This document shows positions 27,291 to 35,483 of a stretch of 42,647 bases of DNA, one piece after another; within the stretch, counting starts at the first letter, position 1; each line of letters starts with the position of its first letter. The notes under the pieces were generated by a model. The model ran no database searches, was not told where the DNA came from, and saw only the letters and a list, made by a program, of their open reading frames with translations. The stretch lies in contig CAILUD010000070.1 of NCBI GenBank assembly GCA_903837285.1, forward strand, positions 1 to 42,647. Direction: 5' to 3'. The translations under genes were made by a program, and so were the position numbers. Source of the DNA: an uncultured Bacteroidota bacterium (GTDB taxonomy: Bacteria > Bacteroidota > Bacteroidia > Bacteroidales > GWA2-32-17).

Positions 27291-27291
27291 A

Positions 27292-28419
27292 TTATTCCGT
27301 AGTTATTACGGTTTGTAACGAAAAGAATGTGCACTCATCAGAAACGTCAGAAAAAGTATACGAAATAGGGTTTCCACTCTTAATACGTAAATCAATAATG
27401 CCTAAACCAGCTTTTTTAGAACTATCAATCTCAAAATCAAAAAGACATTTGTTAAAATAATTATCAAGTTCGTCCTGAGTTAAGGAATTTACTTTCTCTA
27501 ATTTTTCTTTTAACTCATCCGACTTACTTTTATCCACGTAATTACCAGTAGTTATTGTGTAAAATCCTTTGTGCGAACCTAAAATAAAAATACCAGGGAT
27601 TCCTAACATTTTCGATTCTGGAGCATAGCCATGTTTTACAATATTCTGAAGCATTTCTACTACTATATAAAAAACTTTCTTTTTATGGCTTATGGTTCCA
27701 GTCATCTGACCTTCCAAAGAACCCAGCAATACCATTAAACTTTCCTGATTAAATGGTCCGTTAGAAACCAGTAAAATATTTTCAGCGTTAAGGGTATTAT
27801 GAATGCTTATAATATTGTTAAGACTTTCTTCTTTGTTTTCAAAATTTCCTTCTAAACCTTCCAATGATGGAATTGTGTGCAAGTAAAAAAATGAAGAATC
27901 ATCTTTTACCGGCCTAAACTGGTATAGTAATTTGTTTCCTGATTTGCGGGCCATATCAATTAAACCCAAACCGGCTCCACCTTTTGCAGATAATGAACCA
28001 TCTTCCAAAACCATTTTATAATAGCTTTTCAATTCTTCTTTTTCTAGACTATTAATGGTTTCAATAAGATTTTTAATATAATCAATATTGTCATTCATTA
28101 CCATGTTTCCAGTGGTAATAAAATACTTATCCTCCTGTTTCTGAATTACAAACAACCCATTACTATCTGGCAAATCATTTTTTGCATCATCTTGATGGCG
28201 TGTAATATTTTGAAGGCATTCTACTAAAATACTATAAACACGTTTTTTAATTTTAGAGGAGTGTTCTTCTTTTTCGAGCTTGTTTTCTGTAAGGGAAAGA
28301 ATATTATCGGTAATCTCCTGCGTGAATCTTCCGCGATATACATATCCCAGATTATCCTTCTGCATGGCTTTAAACAAAGTCAAAACAAAATTCAGAAAAT
28401 CAGCGTTTCCAGTGTGCAT
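27292..28419 (-). CDS. SiaB family protein kinase with two tandem kinase domains
   Basis: The 375-residue protein contains the SiaB (DUF6272) GHKL-type ATPase fold twice. Half 1 (about 1-190) has N box VECLQNITRHQ, the strand YFITTGN and G box GGAGLGLIDMARKSG. Half 2 (about 200-375) has VEMLQNIVKHG, YTITTGN and KAGLGIIDLRIKSG. Both keep the Asn and Gly residues needed for ATP, so neither is plainly dead. SiaB proteins known to me have one such domain of about 180 residues. It should phosphorylate SiaC, encoded next. It has a good promoter and no signal or membrane segment. Confidence 0.82.
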   Translation of the reverse strand: MHTGNADFLNFVLTLFKAMQKDNLGYVYRGRFTQEITDNILSLTENKLEKEEHSSKIKKRVYSILVECLQNITRHQDDAKNDLPDSNGLFVIQKQEDKYFITTGNMVMNDNIDYIKNLIETINSLEKEELKSYYKMVLEDGSLSAKGGAGLGLIDMARKSGNKLLYQFRPVKDDSSFFYLHTIPSLEGLEGNFENKEESLNNIISIHNTLNAENILLVSNGPFNQESLMVLLGSLEGQMTGTISHKKKVFYIVVEMLQNIVKHGYAPESKMLGIPGIFILGSHKGFYTITTGNYVDKSKSDELKEKLEKVNSLTQDELDNYFNKCLFDFEIDSSKKAGLGIIDLRIKSGNPISYTFSDVSDECTFFSLQTVITTE

Positions 28420-28436
28420 AGTTAATTTTGAACCAA

Positions 28437-28467
28437 TAAAAATACTACTTTAATACAATTCTGCAAA
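28437..28467 (-). promoter_or_regulatory. Promoter of the siaB-siaC pair
   Basis: On the minus strand, TTTG (28464-28467), exactly 19 nt, then TATTTTTA (28437-28444), one mismatch in the -7 box. The ATG follows 17 nt later. Confidence 0.6.
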
Positions 28468-28573
28468 AAACTTATGACAATTGTGCAACTGTAATTTAAT
28501 TACTTAATTCGTTATCATTTAATTTCTATATATTTAACCCTTAAAATTTTTATAAAAAAAAATAAAAAAAACT

Positions 28574-28605
28574 TTTGCCTATGTCGGCCTAAACTCCTAA
28601 TTTTG
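28574..28605 (+). promoter_or_regulatory. Promoter touching the start codon of the small lipoprotein gene
   Basis: TTTG (28574-28577), 20 nt, then TAATTTTG (28598-28605): a perfect match. The ATG begins only 5 nt after the -7 box, so the transcript would be leaderless or nearly so. Confidence 0.6.
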
Positions 28606-28609
28606 AATT

Positions 28610-28834
28610 ATGAAAAAAATTATAGTCTTTACAATCTTTATTTCGGTCATATTAATAAGCCTAAGTTCTTGTTCTGTAAGAAAATCTGGATCAATGCCAG
28701 AGTCGTCTAAAAAAGCAATGCCATCACCGGCTCCATCACCATCTGTAAAATCTGAAGTTTCGCCCGATAAAAGCGAGCCTGTGCCTGGTGCCGAAATATT
28801 AATTGAACAGGACAATAATAAGCCTCAGAAATAA
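28610..28834 (+). CDS. Small Pro/Ser-rich lipoprotein
   Basis: The 74-residue protein begins with a basic start, a hydrophobic stretch and the lipobox ISLSSC (Cys at 21). The mature part is short, rich in Pro, Ser and Lys (KKAMPSPAPSPSVKSEVSP) and probably unstructured. I recognise no family. An opposite-strand frame overlaps it almost fully but has no such features. The start codon sits directly behind a strong promoter box, so translation may begin on a leaderless mRNA. Confidence 0.65.
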   Translation: MKKIIVFTIFISVILISLSSCSVRKSGSMPESSKKAMPSPAPSPSVKSEVSPDKSEPVPGAEILIEQDNNKPQK

Positions 28835-29279
28835 TTTTGTAATTTTTATCAAGTCACGCTCGCATTTTGAATTGGTCACCTCTCGTTGCCTCTAATTTCT
28901 TTTATTTTAGATTCTTAGGTTGTTGCAAAGAAAAACAATAAAATCTTGAAATACGTTTTGAAAGAGCGGTGCGAGGGCTGTCCGCGAACGGTGTGAACTG
29001 CAATTTCTATACAATAAACATTTGAAACAAGTTATTATTGTTTAAGGAAGTTCTGTTTGTTTTTGTAATAAAAGAAATTGAAGTTGGCGTTCGTGGTGGC
29101 CTTTTTGGTTCTTTTTGGCGGTATCAAAAAGAATAAGAAAATAACATTAATACAATTTTAAACTACAACTTAGGGTTACCTTTAGTGAAATCGTTTCGCT
29201 CAGTAGGGGCTTGTAAATTGATTTTATGGTAAATGTATTTCTCATCATGTTAGCTTGGATTAAAATTCAAAACAGTTTT
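28835..29279. other. Long intergenic region with remnants of repeats
   Basis: No gene is convincing here. A 13-nt perfect inverted repeat lies at 28894-28906 and 29067-29079 (AATTTCTTTTATT and its complement), 160 nt apart. A short frame between about 29083 and 29136 ends FGSFWRYQKE, a peptide that looks like a decayed coding end. The GC content of 28965-29010 is higher than its surroundings. This may be an eroded mobile or REP-like element. Confidence 0.35.
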
Positions 29280-30530
29280 TTATTCGTGTCGTAATGCGTT
29301 TATTGGATCTAAACGCGATGCTTTTATTGCTGGAATTAAACCAGATACAAGCCCAACAATAAAGCAAAGCACTACTCCAAAAAGTATCCAAATCCATGGA
29401 ATTACAAATGGACCATCTGTTAAAAGTGAGATTAAATTTCCTGCAATAATTCCGAATATAATTCCAAATACTCCCCCTAATTGTCCAATAAAAATAGCTT
29501 CGAAAAGAAATTGCTGCTTAATTACCGACGAATTTGCTCCTAAGGCTTTTCTTGTTCCTATCTCTTTAGTTCTCTCGGTTACAGAAACTAGCATTATATT
29601 CATTAATCCAATTGATGCCCCTAATAAAGTAATTATACCTATTAAAGTAGCTGCAATTGTAACATAACTAATATTTTCCATTAGCATATTTGCCAGACTA
29701 TCGCTTTTAGATATTTCAAAATTATTAGACTCATTTAGCTTTAATCTTCGCACCATTCTAAAAATTCCTTCGGCCTCGCTAATTGAAATATCTAGTAGTG
29801 CAGGTTTTAATGGTATTACATTTATAGTAAAACTTTGTGCTCCTTCGGCATAATTCTGGCGAGCATTCATAAGTGGAATAAAACAAATTTTATCGCCAGA
29901 GCCTCCCATGCTTGAACCTTTTGATTTTATTGTACCAACAACTTTATACCTGCTGCCACCAAGCATCATAAACCTGCCTATTGGATCTACCTTTTTTCCA
30001 AAAAGATTATTAACTAATTCTTGGCCAATAACAATAGAGTATGTTCCTTGCTGCACCTCAAGCGGAGAGAAATTTCTTCCTTTTTCAACTTCATAACCAG
30101 AAACAACAAAGTAATTTTCATCTATTCCAAAGACCGCAATATTTGGATTTGTCTTTTTTGATAAATATTTTGCAGTTGCAATACTTGAAGCTCTAGTAGA
30201 AATAGAAACTGTTGCAGGGAATTCATATCGGTGTTTGAAACTAATTGCTTCACGGTAATCAATATCCTTAAACTCTGTTCTGTCTTCACCAGGCTGATGA
30301 CCCATCATTTTCCAACTTGTAATTCGGAATGTATTTGCCCCCAGACTGGTAAAATTTGAATTTAACGAACTTTTTATTGAATCGATGGCTGTTAAAATTC
30401 CTACCAGAGCCATAATTCCAAAAGCAATAATTAAAATTGTAAGAACAGTTCGTAATCTATTTGACTTTATACTATCAATAGCAATTCGAAAGTTTTCGCG
30501 ATATAAAATATTTGCCTTTATTTTTGCCAT
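29280..30530 (-). CDS. MacB/FtsX-type ABC transporter permease
   Basis: The 416-residue protein has the MacB layout: one N-terminal helix (about 27-48, LRTVLTILIIAFGIMALVGI), a periplasmic core domain (about 50-280) and three C-terminal helices (about 290-400) forming the FtsX domain, with SVTERTKEIGTRKALGA between helices two and three. Such permeases work with a separate MacA-like adaptor and an ATPase to export peptides, lipoproteins or drugs by mechanotransmission. No ATPase or adaptor gene is adjacent, so the partners must be elsewhere. Confidence 0.93.
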   Translation of the reverse strand: MAKIKANILYRENFRIAIDSIKSNRLRTVLTILIIAFGIMALVGILTAIDSIKSSLNSNFTSLGANTFRITSWKMMGHQPGEDRTEFKDIDYREAISFKHRYEFPATVSISTRASSIATAKYLSKKTNPNIAVFGIDENYFVVSGYEVEKGRNFSPLEVQQGTYSIVIGQELVNNLFGKKVDPIGRFMMLGGSRYKVVGTIKSKGSSMGGSGDKICFIPLMNARQNYAEGAQSFTINVIPLKPALLDISISEAEGIFRMVRRLKLNESNNFEISKSDSLANMLMENISYVTIAATLIGIITLLGASIGLMNIMLVSVTERTKEIGTRKALGANSSVIKQQFLFEAIFIGQLGGVFGIIFGIIAGNLISLLTDGPFVIPWIWILFGVVLCFIVGLVSGLIPAIKASRLDPINALRHE

Positions 30531-30635
30531 ATTGCATTACAAAGGTAAATAATGATTCAAGTATTTGTGTAAAATTTTAAAAACAGTTTCTAATAATTGA
30601 AAATCTTATCTGCTTTTATACGTGTAAATCTGCGT

Positions 30636-30980
30636 CTAATTTGTTTTGCTCGAATTTAATTTTGTGTATTTCCTTTTATCAATAAAATGCATTATTCCTA
30701 AATAAGGATGATGAAGCATCATTCTGGGACCAGAATATCTCATAATCTCTTTAACCTTATTTCGAATCTCTTGAGCATAGCAATGAATTGTACACATATT
30801 ACATACAGGTTTTTTATAACCATAAACACACTTATCAATTTTATGTAAAGCATAGGTCAAAACAGGCTTACAATTTTCGCATAATGCATTATTAAAACCA
30901 TGATGATGTTTACAATACATTTTTATCATCACCTCAATGGTTTCTTTTTCGCGCTTTAACCTGCCAATATCCTTTGTCAT
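30636..30980 (-). CDS. YgbA-like protein (nitrous oxide-stimulated promoter family)
   Basis: The 114-residue basic protein resembles the YgbA family (Pfam family named for a nitrous-oxide-stimulated promoter). It has many Cys and His residues in pairs: YCKHHHG, LCENCKP, CVYG, VCNMCTIHCY. They suggest bound zinc or an iron-sulfur cluster. In enteric bacteria YgbA is linked to growth under nitrosative stress; the mechanism is not settled. No NsrR-type site is evident upstream. It is followed 105 nt later by the FtsX-type permease and is divergent from the peptidase gene. Confidence 0.82.
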   Translation of the reverse strand: MTKDIGRLKREKETIEVMIKMYCKHHHGFNNALCENCKPVLTYALHKIDKCVYGYKKPVCNMCTIHCYAQEIRNKVKEIMRYSGPRMMLHHPYLGIMHFIDKRKYTKLNSSKTN

Positions 30981-31078
30981 TATGTTGTAAAATTATAAAG
31001 AAAAAATTCCATTTCGCTTTCCTTTTCAAAACCTTTTCTCAACTTTGTAAAAAGTGTAAACCTTAATGAAATTAAAAC

Positions 31079-32779
31079 ATGAAAAAACATTCCGGCCTTT
31101 TTTTATTTGCAATAATTTGCCTTGTTGCAATCAGTTGCGATAATCAGCAAAAATCAAACAACTCCGAATCTATGAATAAAGAATACGACTCACTAGTAAA
31201 AGTATTTGAAGGGAAAATAATTCCTCTGTACAAAGAAATGGCATTAGCATATTGGGATGCTTCTATTACAGGCAAAGACGAAGATTATAAAAAATCAATG
31301 GATGCCGAAATTGCTGCAAATAATATAATGTCCGACACTTCACTTTTTGCATCATTCAAAAAAGTAAAAGAATCTGGATTAATTACCGATTCTATTAAAA
31401 AACGTGAGCTCGACATGATTTATAATGGCATGCTAACAAAGCAAATTGATGGCACCTTAATGAAACAAATGGTTGAACTTTCAAACCAGATTGAAAAGAA
31501 ATTCTCAACTTTCCGTGCAGAGATTAATGGTAAAAAAGTTACAGATAATGAAATTGAAGAGATTCTTTCGGCCAGCACCGACAATAAAAAGCTTGAAAAT
31601 GCATGGGTTTCTGTAAAAAAATTAGGGCCTGTAGTTGCCGACGATATTATTAAACTGGTAAAACTTCGCAATGAAGTTGCTAAATCATTAGGATTTAACA
31701 ATTATCATGAAATGAAACTTACTCTTGATGATCAAAATCCGAAAGAAGTTGAACAACTATTTCTCGAATTAGATAATCTTACAAGCAAGTCATTTGCAAC
31801 TCTTAAAGATGAAATTGACACTTATCTTGCAAACAGATTAAAAATTAAAAAAGAAGAATTAAGACCTTGGCATTATCAAAATCGTTTTTTTCAGGAAGCA
31901 CCAAAAATTTACAATGTTGACTTAGATAGTTATTATAAAGATAAAGATATTGTTGCTTTTACAAAAGACTATTTTGGTGGAATTAACATGGACATAAGCG
32001 GTATAATTGAAAAATCTGATCTTTTTGAAAAAGAAGGAAAAATGCAACATGCATACTGTACCGATATCGACAACGAAGGTGACGTTCGTGTGCTTTGCAA
32101 CGTAACATCAAATCAAAAATGGATGGGTACAATGCTTCATGAATATGGTCATGCTTCATACGATAAATATATTGACCCTAGTTTACCATTCTTTTTACGC
32201 GAACCTGCTCATACTTTTACGACAGAAGCTGTTGCAATGATAATGGGACGCCTTGCTTCAAATTCAAACTGGATGCAATCAATGCTTAAAATTGACGATA
32301 AAGAAAAACAAAAAATATCCGAAGAAAGTTTTAAAATGCTTCGTCTAGAACAGCTTGTTTTTAGCCGTTGGGCTCAGGTAATGTACAATTTTGAAAAAGG
32401 AATGTATGCAAATCCAGATCAGGATTTAAATAAACTATGGTGGGATTTGGTTGAAAAATATCAAATGATGAAACGTCCCGAAGGAAGAAATGAACCAGAC
32501 TGGGCAACAAAAACACATATTGCAACTTCTCCATGTTATTATCACAACTATTTATTAGGTGAATTGTTAGCTTCTCAACTTAACAACTATATTGTTACTA
32601 ACATTATAAAAGGAACTGATTTTAAGAATCCTTCATATGTTAACAATAAAGAAATTGGAAATTATTTTATCGAGAAAGTTTTTAAACCTGGCCGTAAATA
32701 CTATTGGAATGATATGATAGAAAAAGCAACTGGCGAAAAACTTACTGCAAAATATTATGCAAAACAATTTGTAGATTAA
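31079..32779 (+). CDS. M2-like zinc metallopeptidase, lipoprotein
   Basis: The 566-residue protein has a signal peptide with lipobox VAISC (Cys near residue 20) and a C-terminal-half metallopeptidase domain with HEYGH (354-358) and a third-ligand Glu at 383 in TFTTEAVAM. The 29-residue step from first His to that Glu and the preceding DVRVLCNV segment resemble the angiotensin-converting-enzyme (M2) family, in which the motif is HEMGH. The remainder is helical, as in M2. A dipeptidyl carboxypeptidase acting in the periplasm or at the surface is the best guess. M3-type is an alternative. The gene stands alone with a strong terminator. Confidence 0.83.
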   Translation: MKKHSGLFLFAIICLVAISCDNQQKSNNSESMNKEYDSLVKVFEGKIIPLYKEMALAYWDASITGKDEDYKKSMDAEIAANNIMSDTSLFASFKKVKESGLITDSIKKRELDMIYNGMLTKQIDGTLMKQMVELSNQIEKKFSTFRAEINGKKVTDNEIEEILSASTDNKKLENAWVSVKKLGPVVADDIIKLVKLRNEVAKSLGFNNYHEMKLTLDDQNPKEVEQLFLELDNLTSKSFATLKDEIDTYLANRLKIKKEELRPWHYQNRFFQEAPKIYNVDLDSYYKDKDIVAFTKDYFGGINMDISGIIEKSDLFEKEGKMQHAYCTDIDNEGDVRVLCNVTSNQKWMGTMLHEYGHASYDKYIDPSLPFFLREPAHTFTTEAVAMIMGRLASNSNWMQSMLKIDDKEKQKISEESFKMLRLEQLVFSRWAQVMYNFEKGMYANPDQDLNKLWWDLVEKYQMMKRPEGRNEPDWATKTHIATSPCYYHNYLLGELLASQLNNYIVTNIIKGTDFKNPSYVNNKEIGNYFIEKVFKPGRKYYWNDMIEKATGEKLTAKYYAKQFVD

Positions 32780-32796
32780 TAATCGAAAACTCATTA

Positions 32797-32834
32797 AATA
32801 AAAAACCCAAACAAATTTGTTTGGGTTTTTTATT
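32797..32834 (+). terminator. Intrinsic terminator after the metallopeptidase gene
   Basis: The 30 nt at 32801-32830 form a perfect palindrome (AAAAACCCAAACAAA and its complement), extendable to 19 bp per arm. With its T-rich right arm it is a strong, probably bidirectional terminator. Confidence 0.9.
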
Positions 32835-32840
32835 ATACGC

Positions 32841-32988
32841 TCGTCATTCTGAACCCTTCCTTCGTCAGGATAAACTCCGTGAAGTACTTTTTCACCGAAG
32901 GTAACTATTTTCTTGCGCAGCAAAATCTATTCTAGAATATGAAGGTCTGCAGTCTAAACTAGATTTCTCGCTTTGCTCGAAATGACAA
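32841..32988. repeat. REP-like intergenic repeat with inverted ends
   Basis: The left end has TCGTCATTCTGAA and the right end TCGAAATGACAA, which are imperfect inverted copies (GTCATT and AATGAC). Inside are TTCGTCAGGATAAACTCCG, CACCGAAGG and TTTCTCGCTTTGCTCGAAATG, fragments that recur between genes in many Bacteroidota in my memory. No coding potential. It starts about 10 nt after the terminator. Confidence 0.5.
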
Positions 32989-33082
32989 TTATGATTTTAG
33001 TTAATTTTTTACTCCAAACCATCCCTGTTCAAAACTGTAAAAAACAGATATCTTTCTGTTTGTCAACATACTACACAAAAAC

Positions 33083-33113
33083 TTATTAACAAAGCCCTTA
33101 ATTTTGTTGATAA
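33083..33113. promoter_or_regulatory. Inverted repeat upstream of parA, possible operator
   Basis: TTATTAACAA (33083-33092) and TTGTTGATAA (33104-33113) are inverted copies with one mismatch, centred about 100 nt before parA and about 50 nt before its -7 box. It could bind a regulator or ParA/ParB, or be a hairpin. Confidence 0.3.
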
Positions 33114-33153
33114 ACAAACAATAGTAAAACAAGTACAGTTGGCAATTTCCGAT

Positions 33154-33161
33154 TATTTTTG
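33154..33161 (+). promoter_or_regulatory. -7 box of the parAB operon
   Basis: TATTTTTG is a perfect TAnnTTTG box 37 nt upstream of the parA ATG. I see no well-spaced -33 TTTG. Confidence 0.45.
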
Positions 33162-33197
33162 TAGCCTTAAAAATCCATATAAAAATCAAAAGCATAA

Positions 33198-33998
33198 ATG
33201 GCAAAAGTAATTGCATTAGCAAATCAAAAAGGCGGAGTTGGAAAAACAACTACGGCCATTAATCTCGCTGCAAGTCTGGCAATTTTAGAAAGCAGAATTC
33301 TAATTGTTGATGCCGATCCACAAGCAAACGCTACTTCGGGCACTGGTTTCGATGTAAAAAACATTAAAACAAGTATTTACGAATGCATTATCGATGATGT
33401 TCATCCAAAAAATATTATACTAGAAACAGAAATTAAAGGGTTGCATTTATTACCTTCTCATATTGATTTAGTTGGAGCAGAAATTGAAATGTTAAATCTG
33501 CCTAATCGAGAAAAAATGCTAAAAATGGTTCTTGAAAAAATAAGAAACGATTACGATTTTATTTTTATTGACTGCTCACCATCTTTAGGTTTAATTACAG
33601 TAAATGCCTTAACCGCAGCCGACTCTGTAATAATTCCTGTTCAATGCGAGTATTATGCTCTCGAAGGTCTTGGTAAACTGCTAAATACAATAAACATAAT
33701 TAGAAGTCGTTTAAATCCGGAACTGGAAATAGAAGGATTTTTACCAACAATGTACGACTCACGATTAAATCTCTCTAACCAGGTTTACGAAGAAGTTAAA
33801 AAACATTTCCAATCTATGGTTTTCGATTCAATTATTCCAAGAAACGTAAAACTTGCCGAATCGCCGAGTTATGGAAAACCAGTTTTATTATACGATGCAA
33901 GTTCATCAGGAGCAGTAAGCTATTTAAATTTAGCCCGTGAACTACTTCAAAAAAACGAAATGACTAAAATTAAAAACTCAGAAAAAATTCTAGAATAA
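33198..33998 (+). CDS. parA: ParA family chromosome-partitioning ATPase (Soj)
   Basis: The 266-residue protein is a deviant-Walker ATPase: KGGVGKTT (11-18) with the signature Lys, DADPQ near residue 41, and [12 protein letters not shown] near residue 118 for the other nucleotide-binding parts. It lacks the long N-terminal DNA-binding region of plasmid type Ia ParA, so it is a chromosomal (Soj) type. ParA-ATP dimers bind DNA and are moved by ParB-parS during chromosome segregation. It is 2 nt before parB, and the following envelope genes read in the same direction with tiny gaps. Confidence 0.96.
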   Translation: MAKVIALANQKGGVGKTTTAINLAASLAILESRILIVDADPQANATSGTGFDVKNIKTSIYECIIDDVHPKNIILETEIKGLHLLPSHIDLVGAEIEMLNLPNREKMLKMVLEKIRNDYDFIFIDCSPSLGLITVNALTAADSVIIPVQCEYYALEGLGKLLNTINIIRSRLNPELEIEGFLPTMYDSRLNLSNQVYEEVKKHFQSMVFDSIIPRNVKLAESPSYGKPVLLYDASSSGAVSYLNLARELLQKNEMTKIKNSEKILE

Positions 33999-34000
33999 AC

Positions 34001-34864
34001 ATGAACGTTAAAAAAAGTGTTTTGGGGCGTGGTTTAGAAGCCCTTATTGAAGATGCCAACACACAACGTAAAGAATTCGACGGCATTAATAAAATTAAAA
34101 TCGTTAACATTGAAAATAACCCTTTTCAGCCACGAACTCATTTTGACGAAGAATTGCTAAATGAACTTGCCGAATCGATTAAAGAATTAGGCATTATTCA
34201 ACCAGTTACTGTTCGAAAAATTGCCGATAATAAATATCAACTAATTTCTGGTGAACGAAGACTTAGAGCTTCTAAAATTGCTGGTTTAGAAGAAATTCCC
34301 GCTTTTGTTCGTGAAGCCGATGATAATGGAATGTTAGAAATGGCTTTGGTTGAAAATATTCAACGCGAAGACCTCGATGCAATTGAAGTTGCAGTTAGTT
34401 ATAATCGTTTAATTGATGAGTGTAAACTTACACAGGAAAAACTAAGCGAGCGTGTTGGCAAACAACGTTCAACCATAACAAATTACCTAAGATTATTAAA
34501 ACTTCCTCCCGAAATACAATTAGGTTTACGTCAACGTAAAATTAGTATGGGGCATGCACGAGCTCTCATAAACGTTGAAGATAACGATACCCAAATAATG
34601 ATATTTCATCAGATTTTAAGATACGATTTCTCTGTTCGCAAAGTAGAAGATGTTGTTCGCGAGTTATCTGCAGTAAGCGATAAACCAGCAACCCCAAGAA
34701 CAAAATTAACAGCAGAACTTAAACAGCTACGCGAAAAAATAAGCAAACAACTTAAATGTAAAGTTGATGTTAAAAAATCTGCTGATGGTATCGGAAAAAT
34801 TGTTTTATCATTTCAAAATGATAAAGAATTCAATAAATTAATAAATCACCTTACTAAAGAATGA
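34001..34864 (+). CDS. parB: ParB/Spo0J chromosome-partitioning protein, CTPase
   Basis: The 287-residue protein has the ParA-stimulating N-terminal VLGRGLEALI, the NPFQPR strand, the CTP-binding GERRLRA motif (about residue 85), a central helix-turn-helix (about 140-165, KLSERVGKQRSTITNYLRLL) and a C-terminal dimerisation domain. It loads at parS and slides as a CTP-bound clamp. No parS consensus was found in the window. Its last 4 nt overlap the start of the DUF5683 gene (ATGA), so the two are translationally coupled. Confidence 0.95.
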   Translation: MNVKKSVLGRGLEALIEDANTQRKEFDGINKIKIVNIENNPFQPRTHFDEELLNELAESIKELGIIQPVTVRKIADNKYQLISGERRLRASKIAGLEEIPAFVREADDNGMLEMALVENIQREDLDAIEVAVSYNRLIDECKLTQEKLSERVGKQRSTITNYLRLLKLPPEIQLGLRQRKISMGHARALINVEDNDTQIMIFHQILRYDFSVRKVEDVVRELSAVSDKPATPRTKLTAELKQLREKISKQLKCKVDVKKSADGIGKIVLSFQNDKEFNKLINHLTKE

Positions 34865-35460
34865 AGTTATTAAAAAAATCTTCTTTTATTTATTTAAAGA
34901 ACATTCCTTTAAGGGGGATGTTTTTTGTTTTAATATTAGCTTTATTTTTTCTGCCACAACTCTCTATTTCTCAAAACGTAACAAACAATACTGATTCTGT
35001 AAAAAAACATAGCCCTAAATTAGCCACATTGTTATCAACTGCTGTTCCGGGGTTAGGACAAGCTTATAACAAAAAATACTGGAAAATTCCAATTATTTAT
35101 GCAGGTATGGGTTACTGTGTTTACATGACAAGAAGAGATAACAAATTATACAAAGATTTTAAAAAAACTTATCTCGATTTATATTATTCAAGTAATCAAG
35201 ATAGCACTGTATACCTTTATGGCGTTGGTTATACTTTAAGCGGTTTAGAATCAGGAAAAAATTATTATCAGCGATACCGCGACCTTTTTGTAATATTTAC
35301 TGCTGGTCTGTATTTAATGAATATTATTGACGCAAATGTTGATGCTCATTTATTTGATTTTGACATTAGCGATGATATAAGTATGAGAATAGCACCTTCA
35401 GCAATTGATGGAGGCATGGCAGGTCCTGTTGCTGGGTTTAAAATAAGTTTAAGATTGTAA
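34861..35460 (+). CDS. DUF5683 family membrane protein
   Basis: The 199-residue protein has an N-terminal signal/anchor segment (about 18-36) and then the DUF5683 pattern: LATLLSTAVPGLGQAYNKKYWK near residue 58, a helix (IIYAGMGYCVYMT), a YRDLFVIFTAGLYLMNIIDA helix near residue 145, and a beta-rich end. The family is common in Bacteroidota and its function is unknown. It starts inside the end of parB (4-nt overlap), a link seen in this phylum between parAB and this family. It precedes the transglycosylase gene by 23 nt. Confidence 0.85.
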   Translation: MKLLKKSSFIYLKNIPLRGMFFVLILALFFLPQLSISQNVTNNTDSVKKHSPKLATLLSTAVPGLGQAYNKKYWKIPIIYAGMGYCVYMTRRDNKLYKDFKKTYLDLYYSSNQDSTVYLYGVGYTLSGLESGKNYYQRYRDLFVIFTAGLYLMNIIDANVDAHLFDFDISDDISMRIAPSAIDGGMAGPVAGFKISLRL

Positions 35461-35483
35461 TTAAATAATAAAATTTATAACAA

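Noticed and set aside
28597-28815. 72-codon frame on the minus strand opposite the small lipoprotein gene
   Set aside because: No signal or domain; the plus-strand frame has a lipobox and a perfect promoter.
33001-33249. 82-codon minus-strand frame overlapping the start of parA
   Set aside because: It runs across the parA promoter and start, and its Leu/Phe-rich composition looks like an AT-rich mirror.
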